Source: Mallotus nudiflorus
Taxonomy: Eukaryota; Streptophyta; Magnoliopsida; Malpighiales; Euphorbiaceae
NCBI GenBank assembly: GCA_947683625.1
Contig: CANTUR010000286.1
Coordinates: forward strand, 1,178,001-1,242,000
Direction of reading: 5' to 3'
Length of the DNA stretch: 64,000 nucleotides
In this document: positions 1 to 12,523 of the stretch, in pieces
How the letters are laid out: every line of letters begins with the position of its first letter
Position numbering within the stretch: the first letter of the stretch is position 1
The notes under the pieces: model-generated
Told to the model about the DNA's origin: nothing
Database searches by the model: none
What the model saw: the letters and a program-made list of their open reading frames with translations, nothing else
Translations under genes and position numbers: made by a program

Positions 1-554
1 CAACTAGTTCTCATTCTTCATTTTCTAGTGCTGGTTCAAAAGAACCCTCTTATTCCACCACTCCACATCTCTATAGGTTTCTTCAACTCAATTGCAGTTG
101 ATGGTGACCTATTAATGTAGGCATAGAAGAGCAAGCTCTTCAATATATGGAAAAATTTAACAATTTACGATAGCAACATTTCTATAACTTTTTACAAGTT
201 CTAAGTATTAGATTTAGGTGATTCAAAACGATTCAAAGTTATGAGCATTGCTCATAAGGTCCATCTCTTTTTGGGCAGATTTCTTTGTTTAGGCCCTCAA
301 ACAAGCAATTTTGTGTTCTTCTATTTTAGGATTTTGCTTTTCCTATTTTTTTAGGTTTGTTTTTAGGGTTTTGCTATTTAAACCTTTTTTTTTTCATTGT
401 TGGATGCTAGTTTTAATGATAATTGAATTCTTTTATGATTTCTAAAATTTTTATAAAAATTTTGATGCATATAGCCTAGTTTGGCTGTAGAAGATTGATA
501 ATTGGTAGTCTTGCATGATTCAATAATTGTCAATTATGACTATTCCACCCTTCC
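1..554. other. AT-rich spacer, nothing recognised
   Basis: No reading frame, RNA gene or repeat family could be supported here. It lies beyond the point (about 555) where the minus-strand copia homology stops, so the element is truncated at this side and its reverse transcriptase is not present. Confidence 0.4.
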
Positions 555-1343
555 GCTATGTTACCTATTTATCACATAACAGGCGGTGTTGACTGCTTTT
601 GCTCAGAATAACTTTTCTAGACCAACAACTCCCAATATTGCTTTTGTTCTTTCTAACAAGGTTCTATTAATCAATTCTACCACTCCATTCTATTAAAGAG
701 TGTATGTTATAGAGAACTGCCTTTTGATGCTTGCCTGCTTGCAAAATTTATCAAATTCTTCACTAGTCTATTCTCCTCTATTATCTGTCCTCAAACACTT
801 AATTTTATTTCCAGAATCAAGTTCCACCCACACTTTGAATACTTTGAAGACTTTAAACACATCAGCTTTCCTCTTGATAGGATACACCCAACATCTCATA
901 GAGTAGTCATTAATAAAGGACACAAAGTACTTTACTCCTCATAGGGATGGTATTGGTACTTGCCATACATTAGAGTGAACCAATTCTAGAATAATTTTGC
1001 TTCTAGAATTATATGTGTTGAATTTCACATGATGCTGCTTACTTGTAACACAATGATCATAAAAAGATAAAGATACCTTTGTGAGACTAGGAAGTAGCTT
1101 CTGCTCTACTAGAATTTTCATTCCTTATTTTAACATATGGCTAAGTTTGTAGTGCCATATCATTGTAGACTTTTTAATTAAATCATTTGAAGCAAAACAT
1201 GCTTCTGCCTCTTGCAAAGTCTCTCCTATCAGCATATACAAATTTGTAGTTATCTTTTGTGCCTTTATTAGTAAAAGTGCACCATGAATTATATTCATAA
1301 TTCCTATTTCAATTTCAACCCTGCACCCAAGATTATCTACCAC
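555..1343 (-). pseudogene. copia GAG-pre-integrase and integrase, decayed
   Basis: The open stretch 1125-1343 ends in a WHYKLSHM box, matching the WHxRLGH zinc-binding motif of copia GAG-pre-integrase. The stretch 939-1121 continues with FYDHCVTSKQHHVKF, the second zinc-binding part, and ILELVHSNVW, where the first catalytic Asp (HSD) is Asn. From about 940 to 555 the integrase core can still be followed, including a DNRGEY box near 770, but with stops and frame changes. Homology is lost near 555. Confidence 0.8.
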
Positions 1344-1533
1344 TCCTATAGATAGTAGATTTTTATTTGAGCCCTCTATATGTCGTACATTTTAAATAGT
1401 GTAAATTGTGCCATCGTACATCCTTAACTTGGTGGTTCTAATACTGCCTACTTTCTTCCTCTAGGATAGTAGCTATAATTTCATTAAAGACTAGATAATC
1501 TTTGAGAAGATTATTTATTAGGTTGATGATGAG

Positions 1534-2007
1534 TTAATTATATGAATTAGGTAGACTTTGAAGTAGAAGTTCAGCACATTCATTTGCCTCTAGTTTATAT
1601 CCCAAAGATGTGAGTTGGGAAAATAAAGTATTCAAAGTATTTATGTGCTCTGTCACTAAAGTAGATTCTACCATTCGAAGAGTGTAAAGCTTCCTTTTAA
1701 GGAAAATTTTATTATAGAATGACTTGGCCTTATAGAGTCTAGTGAGTTGATTCCAAATCTCTTTTGTAGTTTTCTTTTCTTCTACACTTGATAGTATCTC
1801 ATCTACTAATGCCATATGAAGATTTGCAACAACATTCTCATCAATCTCTTTCCATTTATTGTCATCTATGAATTCTTCTGGCCTTCTACTGATAGCCTTC
1901 AGGAAATTATCCTTTCTTAATATTGCTTTCATCTTCAATTTCCACAGTGAGAAATTTCTCTTATTAAAATTTTCAATCTCATATTTTGCCATCGTTGCTT
2001 CTATCAT
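1534..2007 (-). pseudogene. copia gag fragment (UBN2-type)
   Basis: Open frame of 157 residues, the N-terminal part of a copia gag. It has the typical opening in which a short N-terminus leads to a NFxxWK-like box (FNKRNFSLWKLKMKAILRK), followed by the helical UBN2-like region containing KEIWNQLTRLY and ending near LLLQSLPNSY. The start is chosen because it sits about 17 bases after the primer binding site. The frame stops at 1534, before a zinc knuckle would appear, and the following protease region (about 1345-1530) is too decayed to read. No host function is inferred. Confidence 0.85.
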
Positions 2008-2023
2008 TATTCACGAACTAGAT

Positions 2024-2035
2024 GCTCTAATACCA
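2024..2035 (-). other. primer binding site, initiator Met-tRNA type
   Basis: The minus strand reads TGGTATTAGAGC, one base from the canonical plant copia site TGGTATCAGAGC complementary to the 3' end of initiator Met-tRNA. It follows ...ACAACA, a normal LTR end, and precedes gag by 17 bases. Confidence 0.85.
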
Positions 2036-2037
2036 CT

Positions 2038-2700
2038 TGTTGTAAAAATTGAGGTTTGGACTATGAATATTATAGAACAAATTATAGCTAAAATAATTGA
2101 AATAATAAATTAAAAAAATATGGAACAGAAATATTGCACAGGTGATTAGAGTCTAAACGATTGTACTAAAAATCATCATAAGGAAAATTTTAAAGAAAGT
2201 GTGGTGGGTCATAATGGTCCATTTAAGTGCCACATTCCTAGACATAATTTTACCATGATAAATAATTTAATAGTACAATAATTCTAATAACTAAACTTGA
2301 CAATAGCAAAAAGAAAGAGAACACACAAATTTTACGTGGAAAACTCCAAATAAATAGGAGAAAGACCACGAGCAAAACTAGAAGAATTTTACTATGAAAA
2401 ATAATAGGAGTTACAACAAGTTTCTCTCTACTTAATCCAAGAAGAGAACAATAACACTTTCTTTTGAAATAGAAGAAAACACACTCTCTATATTTTTCCA
2501 CATAAGGAGATTACTCACAACTCACTCACTCACTTGGTCACACAACATAAACTTATTGTGCTTGTGTTTCTCTCCTCATGATGCTTTTCTTGCTTGCATT
2601 TATGTTCACTCATTTAGATGCCTTTATATAGGCATTAGTGAGTACTAAAAACAAAAAAAAACAAAATCCTTCTTCTTTCAACTTAAGTTAAGCACTGAAT
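2038..2700 (-). repeat. 5' LTR of the copia remnant (outer border uncertain)
   Basis: On the minus strand this sequence ends in ACAACA just before the primer binding site. A TATATAAAGG box at 2621-2630 (minus) would be the LTR promoter. The stretch near 2325-2375 resembles a sequence often seen in plant copia LTRs. The outer TG end and target duplication could not be fixed, so the 2700 border is an estimate. The 83-residue frame at 2250-2501 lies inside the LTR and is not a gene. Confidence 0.6.
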
Positions 2701-3236
2701 TTGAATTCTTGTGGTGGTGCAGCAAACTTGGACATTTACTTCATTTTGTTTTTATTTTTAAATCTTGTGGGCTCATCAAGTTAATTTAACAAAAAAGACA
2801 AACTAATTTTTTTTTTCTTGAAAAGAGCAAAACAAAAAGGATAAACCAAGCAATAATAGTAATATTTGATTTCAATATCATTTTCCCATTAATTCAAATG
2901 AATCTCTAAAGTTGTATATACATAAGTTTCTGGTTTTTCAATTTAATGCAGGAAAAGAAAGACAAATTTGATATACATGGCAAAAGAAAGAAAGAAAAGA
3001 TTATATAAATTCCATCACAATGTAAGCTATATACTATCTAACATAAAAAGATAAAATACACTTATAAAATATTGGGTGAATACATGTTTGATATAAACCT
3101 CTTTGCTATGACATTATTCTACCAAGTAAAACAATGTAAAAATAGAAATTTAATGCAATTTAGCTATAGTTTTTATTGTTATTAAACTATGTTGCATTAA
3201 CTATAGAATTCATGCTTTAATTTGACATCATCCAAC

Positions 3237-3291
<55 letters not shown>

Positions 3292-5190
3292 CTCTTGAAA
3301 AACAAAAGTAGAGAGTGGAATCATTTGCTGTTATTAAACAATGTTGCATTAATTATACAATTCATGCTTTAATTTCACATCAACCAACATTTAAAAAAAA
3401 TTGTATATCATCTCTTGAAAAACAAAAGTAGAGAGTGGAATCAACTGGATCATTCAAACAAAGATCAAATAATTTGAATTTTAATAGTCCATTTAGTTTA
3501 ACTGAATTTATAAACTACTACTTACAAAGGTTTCAGGTTTTTTTGTTTGGTGACTGAATCAGCTATAATTAACCAAACTGGATTGCTAACTCAGTAAAAA
3601 CATACATTAAAAAAAATTAGGTCAAAATTTGTAGACATATAGCTATGTGAGTTCCATTACTAGAAGATTATGCCTCAAAAAGATTTTTAATTTGGTATTT
3701 TGGCAAATCATATGGATTGAGTGAAGAGAGGATAAATGAAAATAGATAGAACATGGGGTTTTAAATGTATTCATCTTTATTCTTAGAGATATAGACTAAA
3801 AAAATATATTAAGAGCAAGAGCAAGAAGAAGAAGAATCAATTTAGAATAAAAACAACAAATTAAAAGCTTTTTACTTTAGAAGGAAAAAATCACAAATTA
3901 TTAACTAAGCACTCAAAACCAATTGGTGGAAAACTTTTAGAATGAATTAACAGGTGGCTTCTTCTGTTACTATTTTGCTTACAATAAAAATATGAAAAAT
4001 TGGATTCTTCTTCTCCTCTTCAATCTCAAACTCTAACACAAAAAATTACAGTACTAATCTCAAGAACAAAGATTAAAAGCATTAAACATCAAATTGGAGA
4101 CCACCACATTACTTGGAACATCTAGCAATAGTAAAATCTCTAAATGCCAAAAGTAAGCACAATGGCAATTAAACTACAAACACATTGAATATATAAATAG
4201 ATATTGAAAAAAAAAGGACTAGTTCATTAGCTTACTTATACAGTACTATAACCCATGAGGCTACTTTAGCAAAGAAAAATTCAAAAATGGAAGATTTTTA
4301 AATTATTTTCTTAAGAAAAAGCAAAAAGAAAAAAGAAAAATGATTGCATTCAAAACAGAATTCCAAAAAAATTGCACACATTGTAAGAACAAAAAAAAAT
4401 TAAATATTCAATATTCAATTTGAAAAAAAAAAAACATACCATGTAATCAAATGATGGTTCTTGACACTCTTAGAGATTGAAAGAAAGGATAATAAGGATA
4501 ATAGAATAAAAAAAATAAAATAAAATACTCATTGATAATGATATAAGGTTTTCTTACTAGTGCTTTGAAAACTCTTTAGCTTTGACTGGGTTGCTACAAT
4601 GGTATAAATTTTGTCCTTTGTTTTAAAATCCGAATAATGTGAAAGATAGTGTTTGAAAGCCCTAAAAGAAAACCTTAGTAAATTGATTTCAATACTCACA
4701 AAAAAAAAAAAACAAAAAAAAAAAAACAAAAAGGTATCTTAAACCAAACAAAAGGCTCATAAGAGAAGGTCGATTAGGTAAGAAGAAGATGAGGAATAAA
4801 GGGATAGTGATTGTAGAGAATGGTGATTGTTTCAAAAATCATAAGATTATCAGAGGGAAGAAATAGAGATAGAATGAGAGCGGCTCCATTGTTACCTATA
4901 TAGGTGAATTACAGGAAAAGAAGAGGAGGAATTAATGATTGAGGGGATAACATAAAATACCTTTTTTTAATAGAAAAATATTATGAATTTTTAGAATTCA
5001 ACACATAAGCTATTAGAGCTGAATTCTAAATTATGAGGAGTGGTACATGTCAAAATTTGGACTAAATAACTTTAGGACTCAATATTTAATATATGTATAT
5101 ATATATATATATATATAGATTAAGAATTTATCATATAACCACAATAAATTGACTAGTAATTTTCCTAACTACTCAAAATAATTGGAAAAA
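2701..5190. other. AT-rich intergenic region
   Basis: No coding region recognised. It holds many poly(A) runs, a local duplication with an (AT)n tract (3175-3443) and an (AT)n tract at about 5095-5118. The 66-residue minus frame at 4529-4729 is made of poly-Phe from poly(A) runs and is not supported. Confidence 0.5.
3175..3443. repeat. imperfect tandem duplication with (AT)n insertion
   Basis: Copy 1 (3175-3323) and copy 2 (3329-3443) share both flanks, from TGTTATTAAAC to GAGAGTGGAATCA. They differ by substitutions and by a pure (AT)n tract of about 50 bases (3238-3288) in copy 1, where copy 2 has a short A-rich linker. Confidence 0.85.
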
Positions 5191-5239
5191 ATATATGTTT
5201 TTTTAAGAAAATAAATTTCAGTTACTAACTAGAAATTAG

Positions 5240-8200
5240 AACTGATCAGTCAAAATAAGAGGTTGCAAGAAAATGGAACCTCTTGCCAAATTGATTGATA
5301 GGAATAAAAAGAAGTTGCCTTAGCTAATTTGTGGGCAACTTTATTGGCTAGTCATCTCACAAAGCTAACAGACATGAAATTACATAGTGCTAGCAATTTC
5401 TTACAAGAACTAATTATAAACCAAAACTTTGAAAGATTTGAAAAAAAAACCATTAACTACATCCATTACAACTTTTGAGTCTAATTCAACCACAATATTT
5501 GGACATCCTTAATTATATAACTAGCTAAAAGCTTCTTTTAAACACAAACCTTTAGGTAAATGGGCTGTAAACTTACCTAAAATCACTAAGGATTTGCATA
5601 TTTGAACCGTTCCATGCCATTCATAGAGAACTAAGTAAAAATAACTGCCGCTCTTCTGTAATCAATAGCTGCATCAATATTTAGTTTCAATTGGCCTTGC
5701 AACGGTTTCTCCTATTTGATGAATTGATTGTTTCCTTCCCTCCATCTACTCTTTTATATATGATAAAATTGAAACTCTGCTAAGAACTTTAAAGCTCCAT
5801 TGAGGTAGGCCTTCAGAGACTTGATGCTAGTATTCCATACCCAATTGTTCTTTTATTTTCAAATTGCACATAAAATAATGCAAACTTCCTCATAATTGTA
5901 TCTGTCACACTGATCAAACATTATTTCCTACCAAATCAAGGTTTCATTTATTTGGATTTCAAATAACAAAATGTCTACAAATGACCAACATTGAGAATTA
6001 AAAGTACAATCCATAAATAAGTGCATTCTATGTTCTCTAACATCTTCATAAAATAAACATAGATTAGACACTTCACACCCCTTCAAGAACAATCTCTCTT
6101 GAACTGGAAGATAATCATAACAAGCTATTTAAATGAATGATTTTACTTTTAGTGGTAATTAAATTGCCATATCTGAGTCCATTTAAAGATTTATGCATTC
6201 AAAACCTAACCTAAAAAATTATCCATAGCCAACTTAATCGTGTACTTGCCTTTCTTATCATAATACCAAATAAAAGCATCATGAAAGTTACAGTTACCCA
6301 CTGAAACTTAAAAAATATTTTGCATATCTTGATGATTAAGAATCTCTGCTAAAAGCTTAACATCCCACTCATACCCGCCTAAAATCTTTAGACTCTCTAT
6401 GCCAATGACAGTCCGAGAAGTGATTTTAAACTCTGGTGTGTTGCACACCCAAGGATGGTTCCAAATGTTTATATTTGTACCATTCCCAATCCTCCAATGA
6501 CAAAGAACTTTGAGAATGGAATTTGCATGCCAAATGCTTTGCTAAATAAAACTTGAATTTGAACCCTAGCTTGCTAAAACAAAAGTCTCCTCCTAGAGAT
6601 ATTTAGCTTTAATGATTCTACTTGAAATAACATTTTGTTAATTAATGAAATTCTATCCTTATTTAGTCAATTAAGCAAAATTAAAGGAATTTAAATTGTG
6701 AAAACCAAGACCTCTAAACTCTTTACAAGAACAAAGTCTATCCCAAGATGCTTAGTGAATATGTTTCTTCCCATTACCATTTGATCCCTAGTAAAAAGAG
6801 TTCATCATTTGTTAAAGCTTCTCCTAAAAAGACTTACAACAACAAAGTCTATCCCAAGATGTCTAGTGAATATATTTATTCCCATTATCATACGATACCC
6901 AGTAAAAAGAGTTCATCATTTACTGAAGCTTCTCATAAAAAGACATATGCAATAGAAAAAAAGTATTCATGTAATACAATGGAATGACTTGCATAATCAA
7001 CTTCTGAAAAATCTCTTTATCGGCTTATGATAAATATCTAATATGTGTACTAAAAAGTTGATGCCACACTTATCTCTCGAAAAGCCAAAAATAACTCATT
7101 TATTCTAACCAATGAGAGATGACAATGCTAAATATCTCTATGTATTGAAAGAATTATAAACCTCTAGACATTGTATCAATAAAAAATGATGCATGGGGTC
7201 AACATTCGAGCTAAACATGATACTATAATTTTGGAAATTTATGGCATGGCTAGAATCAGCTTTATAAACCCAAAAAATATGCGTTAACACTTTACATTCT
7301 TTAATAGTAGTTATGAAGAAAAAGAAATGGTAATAAGCAAAATGAAGGTGAGATAAAAAAAAAAGGAGAACCTCTACAAACCCTCAACCCATACAAATTA
7401 CCACAAGCTTCTGCCTGCTTAATAAGAGTACATAATCCCTTTGTATAAATAATAAAAGATAAGGAAAAAGTAGGTCCCCTTGCCTAAGACCATAGCTTAG
7501 ACTGATAGGCCTCATTTTCTTCCCATTCAATATTAGATGGTAAGACACTAAAGTGACACATCATATGATCTAATTCACCTAATAAGAAGTAAAGCCCATT
7601 TGAATAAGAATTGCCTTCAAATATGGCCACCACATACGATTATAAGCTTTACTAATGTCTATTTTTAGAGCTACATCTCTAATTTTAGCTTTAACATTTC
7701 TCTCCATAATATGGATGGCTTCAAAGGTTGCTATAACATTATCACCAATGGATCATCCAGGGACAAAAGCTTATTTCTCCATATATATTAAATTCAAAAA
7801 AAAATTTAATTTATTTGAAAAAAACTTTACAATATTTTTTTTATAAAATATTGCACAGTGAAATAAGGTGAAAATGTTTTATCATTTTAAGGTTATCACA
7901 TTTAAGAATAAAAACTATAGACGTATTGATCAAATCATCAAGAAACATACTTAGAGATAACTTGTCCATACACACCTGACAAATATCATTCTCTAACTCT
8001 AGCATAAAATGTTAGAAAAAAACCTAGACTTAAACCATCTGGCTTTTATGCTTTATCTAGGTGCATTTACAAAAAAATAGCTTTTTGAAATTTATCAAGT
8101 GTAAAAGGCTCATTAAGAAAAGCAACATCTTCCTCCAAAATAACACTAGAAACATAAGAGACATTAGGAAAAACTAAACCCTACTTATTTTTTAGTAGTG

Positions 8201-9130
8201 ATTTGAAGTAATTACCAACTATTTCATGCATACTTGTCTCCTTTGTCACCATAACTCCATTGTAGCCTCTAAGTGTCTAATGAGATTTTTTCAGCATCTA
8301 GTAGATGCCACAAAGTGAAAGAACTTGCTATTTTGATTACCATCCTATAACCTTTTGCTCTTTGCATCCAATAACCATATTCCAATTCAAGGAGCTTATT
8401 TAATTCTGATTTTAATTTAGAAATAGAGGCATCTTCTTCACCCTTCAAAGTAATCATAGTTCCCTTTAGTCGAGATTTCACAATGAGAATCTTTGATCAA
8501 AATTGAACCCAAAATTGCTTACCCCAATGCTTTATTCCTTTAATGTAGTTTTGGATTCCATCCAAAAAAGACTTATTGCCCAAAGACTATTATAATACCT
8601 TCACTGTATCAACAAAGTCAACCTCTCTAAGCCATATATTCTCAAAACAGAAGTTGTATTGCACTAAACGGCTCTTAGGTAGACTAATTATAAAAAAATA
8701 CACCATGAAAAGGAATCATATGCATGTAATTAGCATATTAGAGACTAAAACTGATGATTTTTAGACTTATTTATGAAGCTATAAAAGCTAGTACAATGCC
8801 AAGACATAGAGTTGAAACCAAAAACAATGACATTAATATGATTCGCAAAAAAGCTATGCACAATAATTAAGATATTATCTTTCTAAAGCAAAGCCAAACC
8901 TCTACTATGGCCAGAACAATCAATAGAGAAATAACTTGAATCTCCTAAACTTACTTTTATTTATTCAATATTATTGGAATGAATAAAAGTTTCAACAAGG
9001 AATAAAAAAAGGTCAATAAGATTTAACTAAATCTTTTAGAGATAAAACTACATATGGATTGTTTAGATCATAACAGTTCCATCTAATACAATTTATGTCT
9101 CCTGGTAGGGTCCATGCACAAACTCAATTG
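5240..9130 (-). pseudogene. LINE-1 ORF2: endonuclease, reverse transcriptase, RNase H
   Basis: Pieces readable on the minus strand in order: an INCIRWNC box near 9090, the usual ORF2 opening; an endonuclease piece with CSGHSRGLALLWKDN near 8920; the linker at 8269-8481 with ELEYGYWMQRAKGY; a reverse transcriptase region with an AFVPG box near 7765 and DISKAYNRM near 7650, where the first catalytic Asp of the RT sits; a GLGFHNL box near 6700; a zf-RVT piece near 6060-5990; and an RNase H piece with LKLNIDAAIDYRR near 5690 and ANKVAHKLAKA near 5330. Many Trp positions are now stop codons. Clearly non-functional. Confidence 0.8.
6725..6951. repeat. two-copy tandem duplication, period about 111 bp
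   Basis: Positions 6731-6841 and 6842-6951 are near-identical units; both begin ACAAAGTCTATCCCAAGATG. The duplication lies within LINE-1 ORF2, between the reverse transcriptase and the GLGF box, and creates an open plus frame of 79 codons with two repeats (6748-6987). That frame is antisense to the LINE and is probably an artefact of the duplication. Confidence 0.85.
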
Positions 9131-9295
9131 ATATAGAATTTGAAGTTGTTTAAAGAAGCAAAGAAGAGGCAACTTAACATTTTTAACAACAATTGCATTC
9201 CCGTTATCATCTAAAGCATATTGCCTATATATATGGGTTGTAGTAAGAACTCTCTTCCTCTTCCTATCATTAAACAGGTCCAGTTCATCATCCTT

Positions 9296-10317
9296 TTAGG
9301 CTTTTGTATCCATAGGTTGTGGCCCAGAAAAGCCAATATTTAGTAGTGTGGAGAGTCCATTTAAATTTGGAAATAACATCATAATATTATTCTTCATAAT
9401 CTTCACATAGATACCCTTACCCTTATTAACTGAATTTGAATTCAAATTATCCTTAATCAGATCCCCTTTAACATTTAAATTTTTAAACATTTCATGCTCT
9501 CTATTAGGGAAAAAATCCTTAACATCCCATAGCCATCATTCCCCAACTTCTTATGAAGGATTCCAAGATGAACTTTCAACAATGGTCCCCTTGCCCTTTT
9601 CAACTCAGAACTCTTATGATCAAATAATTTTGGACAGAAATGTTTTGTATGTGACAATAATCCTTTATTTGATAAAAAATGTTTTGTATATGACGATAAT
9701 CCACAAAGGTAATAAAAACTAGAAATTCATTAGTATTTGAACTATACTATAGAAAATTTATCATTTCCCACTTTAATATTCTTCCATTGTTTCAGAGGTT
9801 AAAGTACATCCATCTTGACACAAACTTACATATAGCTCCTCTAGTAACCTATACTATTACCAACATCATAACCCAAAAACTCACCTAAAAAGTTCCTAAT
9901 TTATTTCCTAATGCCATGGACATAAATCCAATTGGTAGGTCATGGACTTGCACCTAAGCAATAACATGATTGAGCAAAATTAGAAAGAGAACATAACCTC
10001 TTCTCAAATGATGAAAAATTAACAGGTGATTATCAAAAGACCATGGACTTGATTCCATAACTCTTTACAAATCAACATGATGGAAAAACTGGAAAGGATT
10101 TAATGATCTACTATTTCTTTGATACAAATACCCATTTTGGATGCCAAATACTAGCCATTATGTTCTTCATCACCATAAAGTTTATAGAACAGTCAGTTAG
10201 AAACCTCCCCTCCAAGAAAAATTCATTAAACTCAACCTCATTCTTTCGATTATCACCAACCAGAACAAGCTCATTTGCTATTAAAAAGAGCATAGAAACA
10301 TGATCCTCCATTGACAA
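9296..10317 (-). pseudogene. LINE-1 ORF1 (DUF4283, CCHC)
   Basis: The N-terminal frame (10111-10317) contains EGRFLTDCSINFMVMKN and ASIWHPKW, matching the GRxLTDxxxNFxAxKxxLxxxWRP signature of DUF4283. Further on, minus frames near 9980-9800 read HDLPIGFMSMALGN and later VSVKMDVLKPLKQWK, the end of DUF4283. A cysteine-knuckle region follows near 9680-9640 (FCPKLFDH). The C-terminal part (9296-9490) is low-complexity. ORF1 proteins of this class bind the element RNA. At least three frames are needed to read it, so it is broken. Confidence 0.8.
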
Positions 10318-10858
10318 AGTATAGAGAAAAAATCACTTTCACGTTGAAATACTTAAACTCAAGACAAGAAAGAAAATTAGAAGTGTTAACAAGAAGTGAA
10401 AATCAAGAATAAAATCAAAACTCTCACATAAGAGAGAAAAAACCAAACTCTTAAAAAGGAGAGAAAAACCATCCAATTAAACCTAAAAAGAAAAAATCAT
10501 ATTTAAGTGCATAAAAAGACAAGAAAAATAAAAGTAAAAGATAAAAAAATTTACTTTTTTTCAAATCGTCCACCTTCTTTTTGCTCATTGCAAATGTCCT
10601 TCTTCCTCTTGAAATTGATTTATAGGTTAACATATTGGATTAGAATGAATTTCTCTCTCTCTCTTTTGTTATATATATATATATATATATATGCACAACT
10701 GAAGTGATTCATTTTTTTTAAATCAAATAGAAATTAATTTCATAAATTAATAATTACAGAATTCAAATCTTATTCTTATAATACTTTTAGAGACAAGTGA
10801 CTATTTGATGATGTTTTCTTATTGGCAAGATTAAATTTATTCTTATATTCATAATCCT
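10318..10858. other. spacer between LINE-1 and the NLR remnant
   Basis: AT-rich, with an (AT)n tract at about 10668-10692. The leftmost part may be the 5' UTR of LINE-1. Two opposite overlapping frames of about 60 residues (10451-10707) have no recognisable domain. Confidence 0.4.
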
Positions 10859-12523
10859 TCAAATTTTACTATCATCAATAATGTCTTGTGGTTTCTTCAA
10901 TGCTTTTCTCCATAGATATACTAGAAGAGCAGATAAACTAGAAGCAAAAGTCTCAAGAGTTGATGGAATCCCATAACAATAATCCACCACTCTATTAGAC
11001 TCTTCTAAAAAACCTTCAATAGGGTATGTTTGTCTAAAGGCATGCCAACAAAAGAGTTGAAGTGATTCATCATTATTTAGAGGCTCAACTTTAAACTTCA
11101 AACATTCATGAGACTTGAGCAACTTCTCATCTCTAGTTGTTATGATGATTTTAGTACTTCCTTGATTCATGAAATTCTCTTCACCAAAAAATGCATTGAT
11201 TTGGTCCTTGTCATCCACATTATCAAGAACAATAAGACCTTTTTTATTATGCTTTAGAGCATCTATGATCATGTTAGTTCCTTTACCTTTGTCAAAGACC
11301 TCATGATCTACCTTTCTCTTTAGAACATTTGAAAGAAGTTGCTTTTGTAATTGGACAAATCACCATATTGCTTTGAAGCTTCTGTAATGTCTCCAAGAAA
11401 GCTCCAACTATCAAACCTTCCATAGTTAAGGTTAAGAGCAAACTTGGCAATGGTTGTCTTACCAACTCCACCAACCCCATAGATCATTCCAATTCCAATA
11501 TCATTTGATTCATCTTGTAGCCATGTGTTAATGTCTTTTAGTCTAGAATTTATTCCAACAACATAAGAAGGAACATGTAGCATGTCATACTTCAATATTT
11601 CTCTAACCTTTCTTACAATGTCTTGAATGAATAATGATTCATACCTGCAAATTAGGAATGATTGATGAATTCATCGTAATTGATTGGTGAGATCGCATTT
11701 TACTTCAAATAATAATAAAAAAATATATATGTAATTGCTCATTTGCTCACTCGAACTTAATCAATGTCGATGTGTAAATGTATTAAAAATTCTATTTTCT
11801 TTTAAAAAAAAATTCTTAAACGAATAACATATTCATGTAACTTACTTTTATTTTATCTTTTCGACTTAATACTGATAATTATTGTGATGTGTTTTATTTT
11901 TAGTTTATATATATTAATCTGTAGATGTTTATCATGCAGATTCACGACTAATTATTATTAATTTTCAATATTTATATATTAAAGGAAAATCTACGTGAAA
12001 ATAAGTTATTGAGGAGTTACCTATCTCCTAGAACAAACCCTTCATGATTTGCAATTTCTGTTAGTGCTTCCTTCCATTTCTTCACCCTCTCTTTGTCAGT
12101 CCTTTTCTTGATAAGCCCGCAGAAGAAGCATCTTCTGGAAACCTCAGCCTGCATACTATTAAAAACATGCGACGGATCCGTATGGTAAAAGATTGGAAGA
12201 ACAATATGTTGAGTAACTTTGCTGTGTTCCATAATCATGACTAGCTCATCCAGGCACCAACTTGAAGAAGTGTAGCCTTCTGAAAACACGACCAACGACA
12301 TCTTTGACCCTTTTATTCCCCTCTCAATCTCTGTCTCAATGTATTCTCCTCTTTTGATTCCTTGATCGTCTCTGAATGTGCGAATCCTTGGCGAACTCAA
12401 CGCTGTGTAGAGGTGATCTGTAAACCCTCGACGACTATCCTCGCCTCTGAAACTCAAGAACACATCATATTCATAATGAGAATTGTTAGAATTTGAAGAA
12501 GAAGAAGCAGCAGCAGCAGCCAT
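10859..12523 (-). pseudogene. TIR-NBS resistance gene, truncated and frameshifted
   Basis: Exon 1 (12523-12021) encodes a TIR domain: YDVFLSFRGEDSRRGFTDHL from residue 18, then GEYIETEIERGIKGSK and SSWCLDEL, with the conserved catalytic-type Glu at residue 93. A 376-base intron (12020-11645) has donor AG|GTAAC and acceptor TTGCAG, and joins in frame. Exon 2 carries the NB-ARC: P-loop GVGGVGKTT (about residues 224-232), kinase-2 GLIVLDNVDD, RNBS-B KIIITTRDEKLL and RNBS-C VEPLNNDESLQLFCWHAF. A one-base loss near 11355 breaks the frame between P-loop and kinase-2. The GLPL box is degenerate (GIPSTLE). The frame ends at 10859 after DSKI, so ARC2, the MHD motif and all LRRs are absent. Such proteins act as intracellular pathogen sensors; this copy cannot encode a full receptor, though a TIR-only product from exon 1 is possible. 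Confidence 0.9.

Larger units (their letters stand above)
555..2035 (-). mobile_element. Ty1/copia retrotransposon remnant, 5' internal part
   Basis: Read on the minus strand, the order is primer binding site (2024-2035), gag, a decayed protease stretch, GAG-pre-integrase and integrase, which is the copia order. Homology ends near 555 within the integrase; no reverse transcriptase or RNase H follows, so only the 5' half survives. A matching 5' LTR lies at higher coordinates. The element is old: integrase is broken by frameshifts and stops. Confidence 0.85.
5200..10317 (-). mobile_element. LINE-1: decayed plant LINE (non-LTR retrotransposon)
   Basis: On the minus strand the order is ORF1 (DUF4283 plus CCHC), endonuclease, reverse transcriptase, zf-RVT and RNase H, the layout of plant L1-type LINEs. 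Length is about 5.1 kb, near full length. Many stops and frameshifts make it inactive. The 5' border is set at the ORF1 start, so any 5' UTR beyond 10317 is not included; the 3' end near 5200 is approximate and no target duplication was found. Confidence 0.85.

Noticed and set aside
2250..2501. 83-residue hydrophobic minus frame
   Set aside because: Lies within the copia LTR next to the primer binding site; hydrophobicity follows from AT-rich sequence.
4529..4729. 66-residue minus frame with poly-Phe start
   Set aside because: The start is a poly(A) run on the plus strand; no domain and no conserved context.
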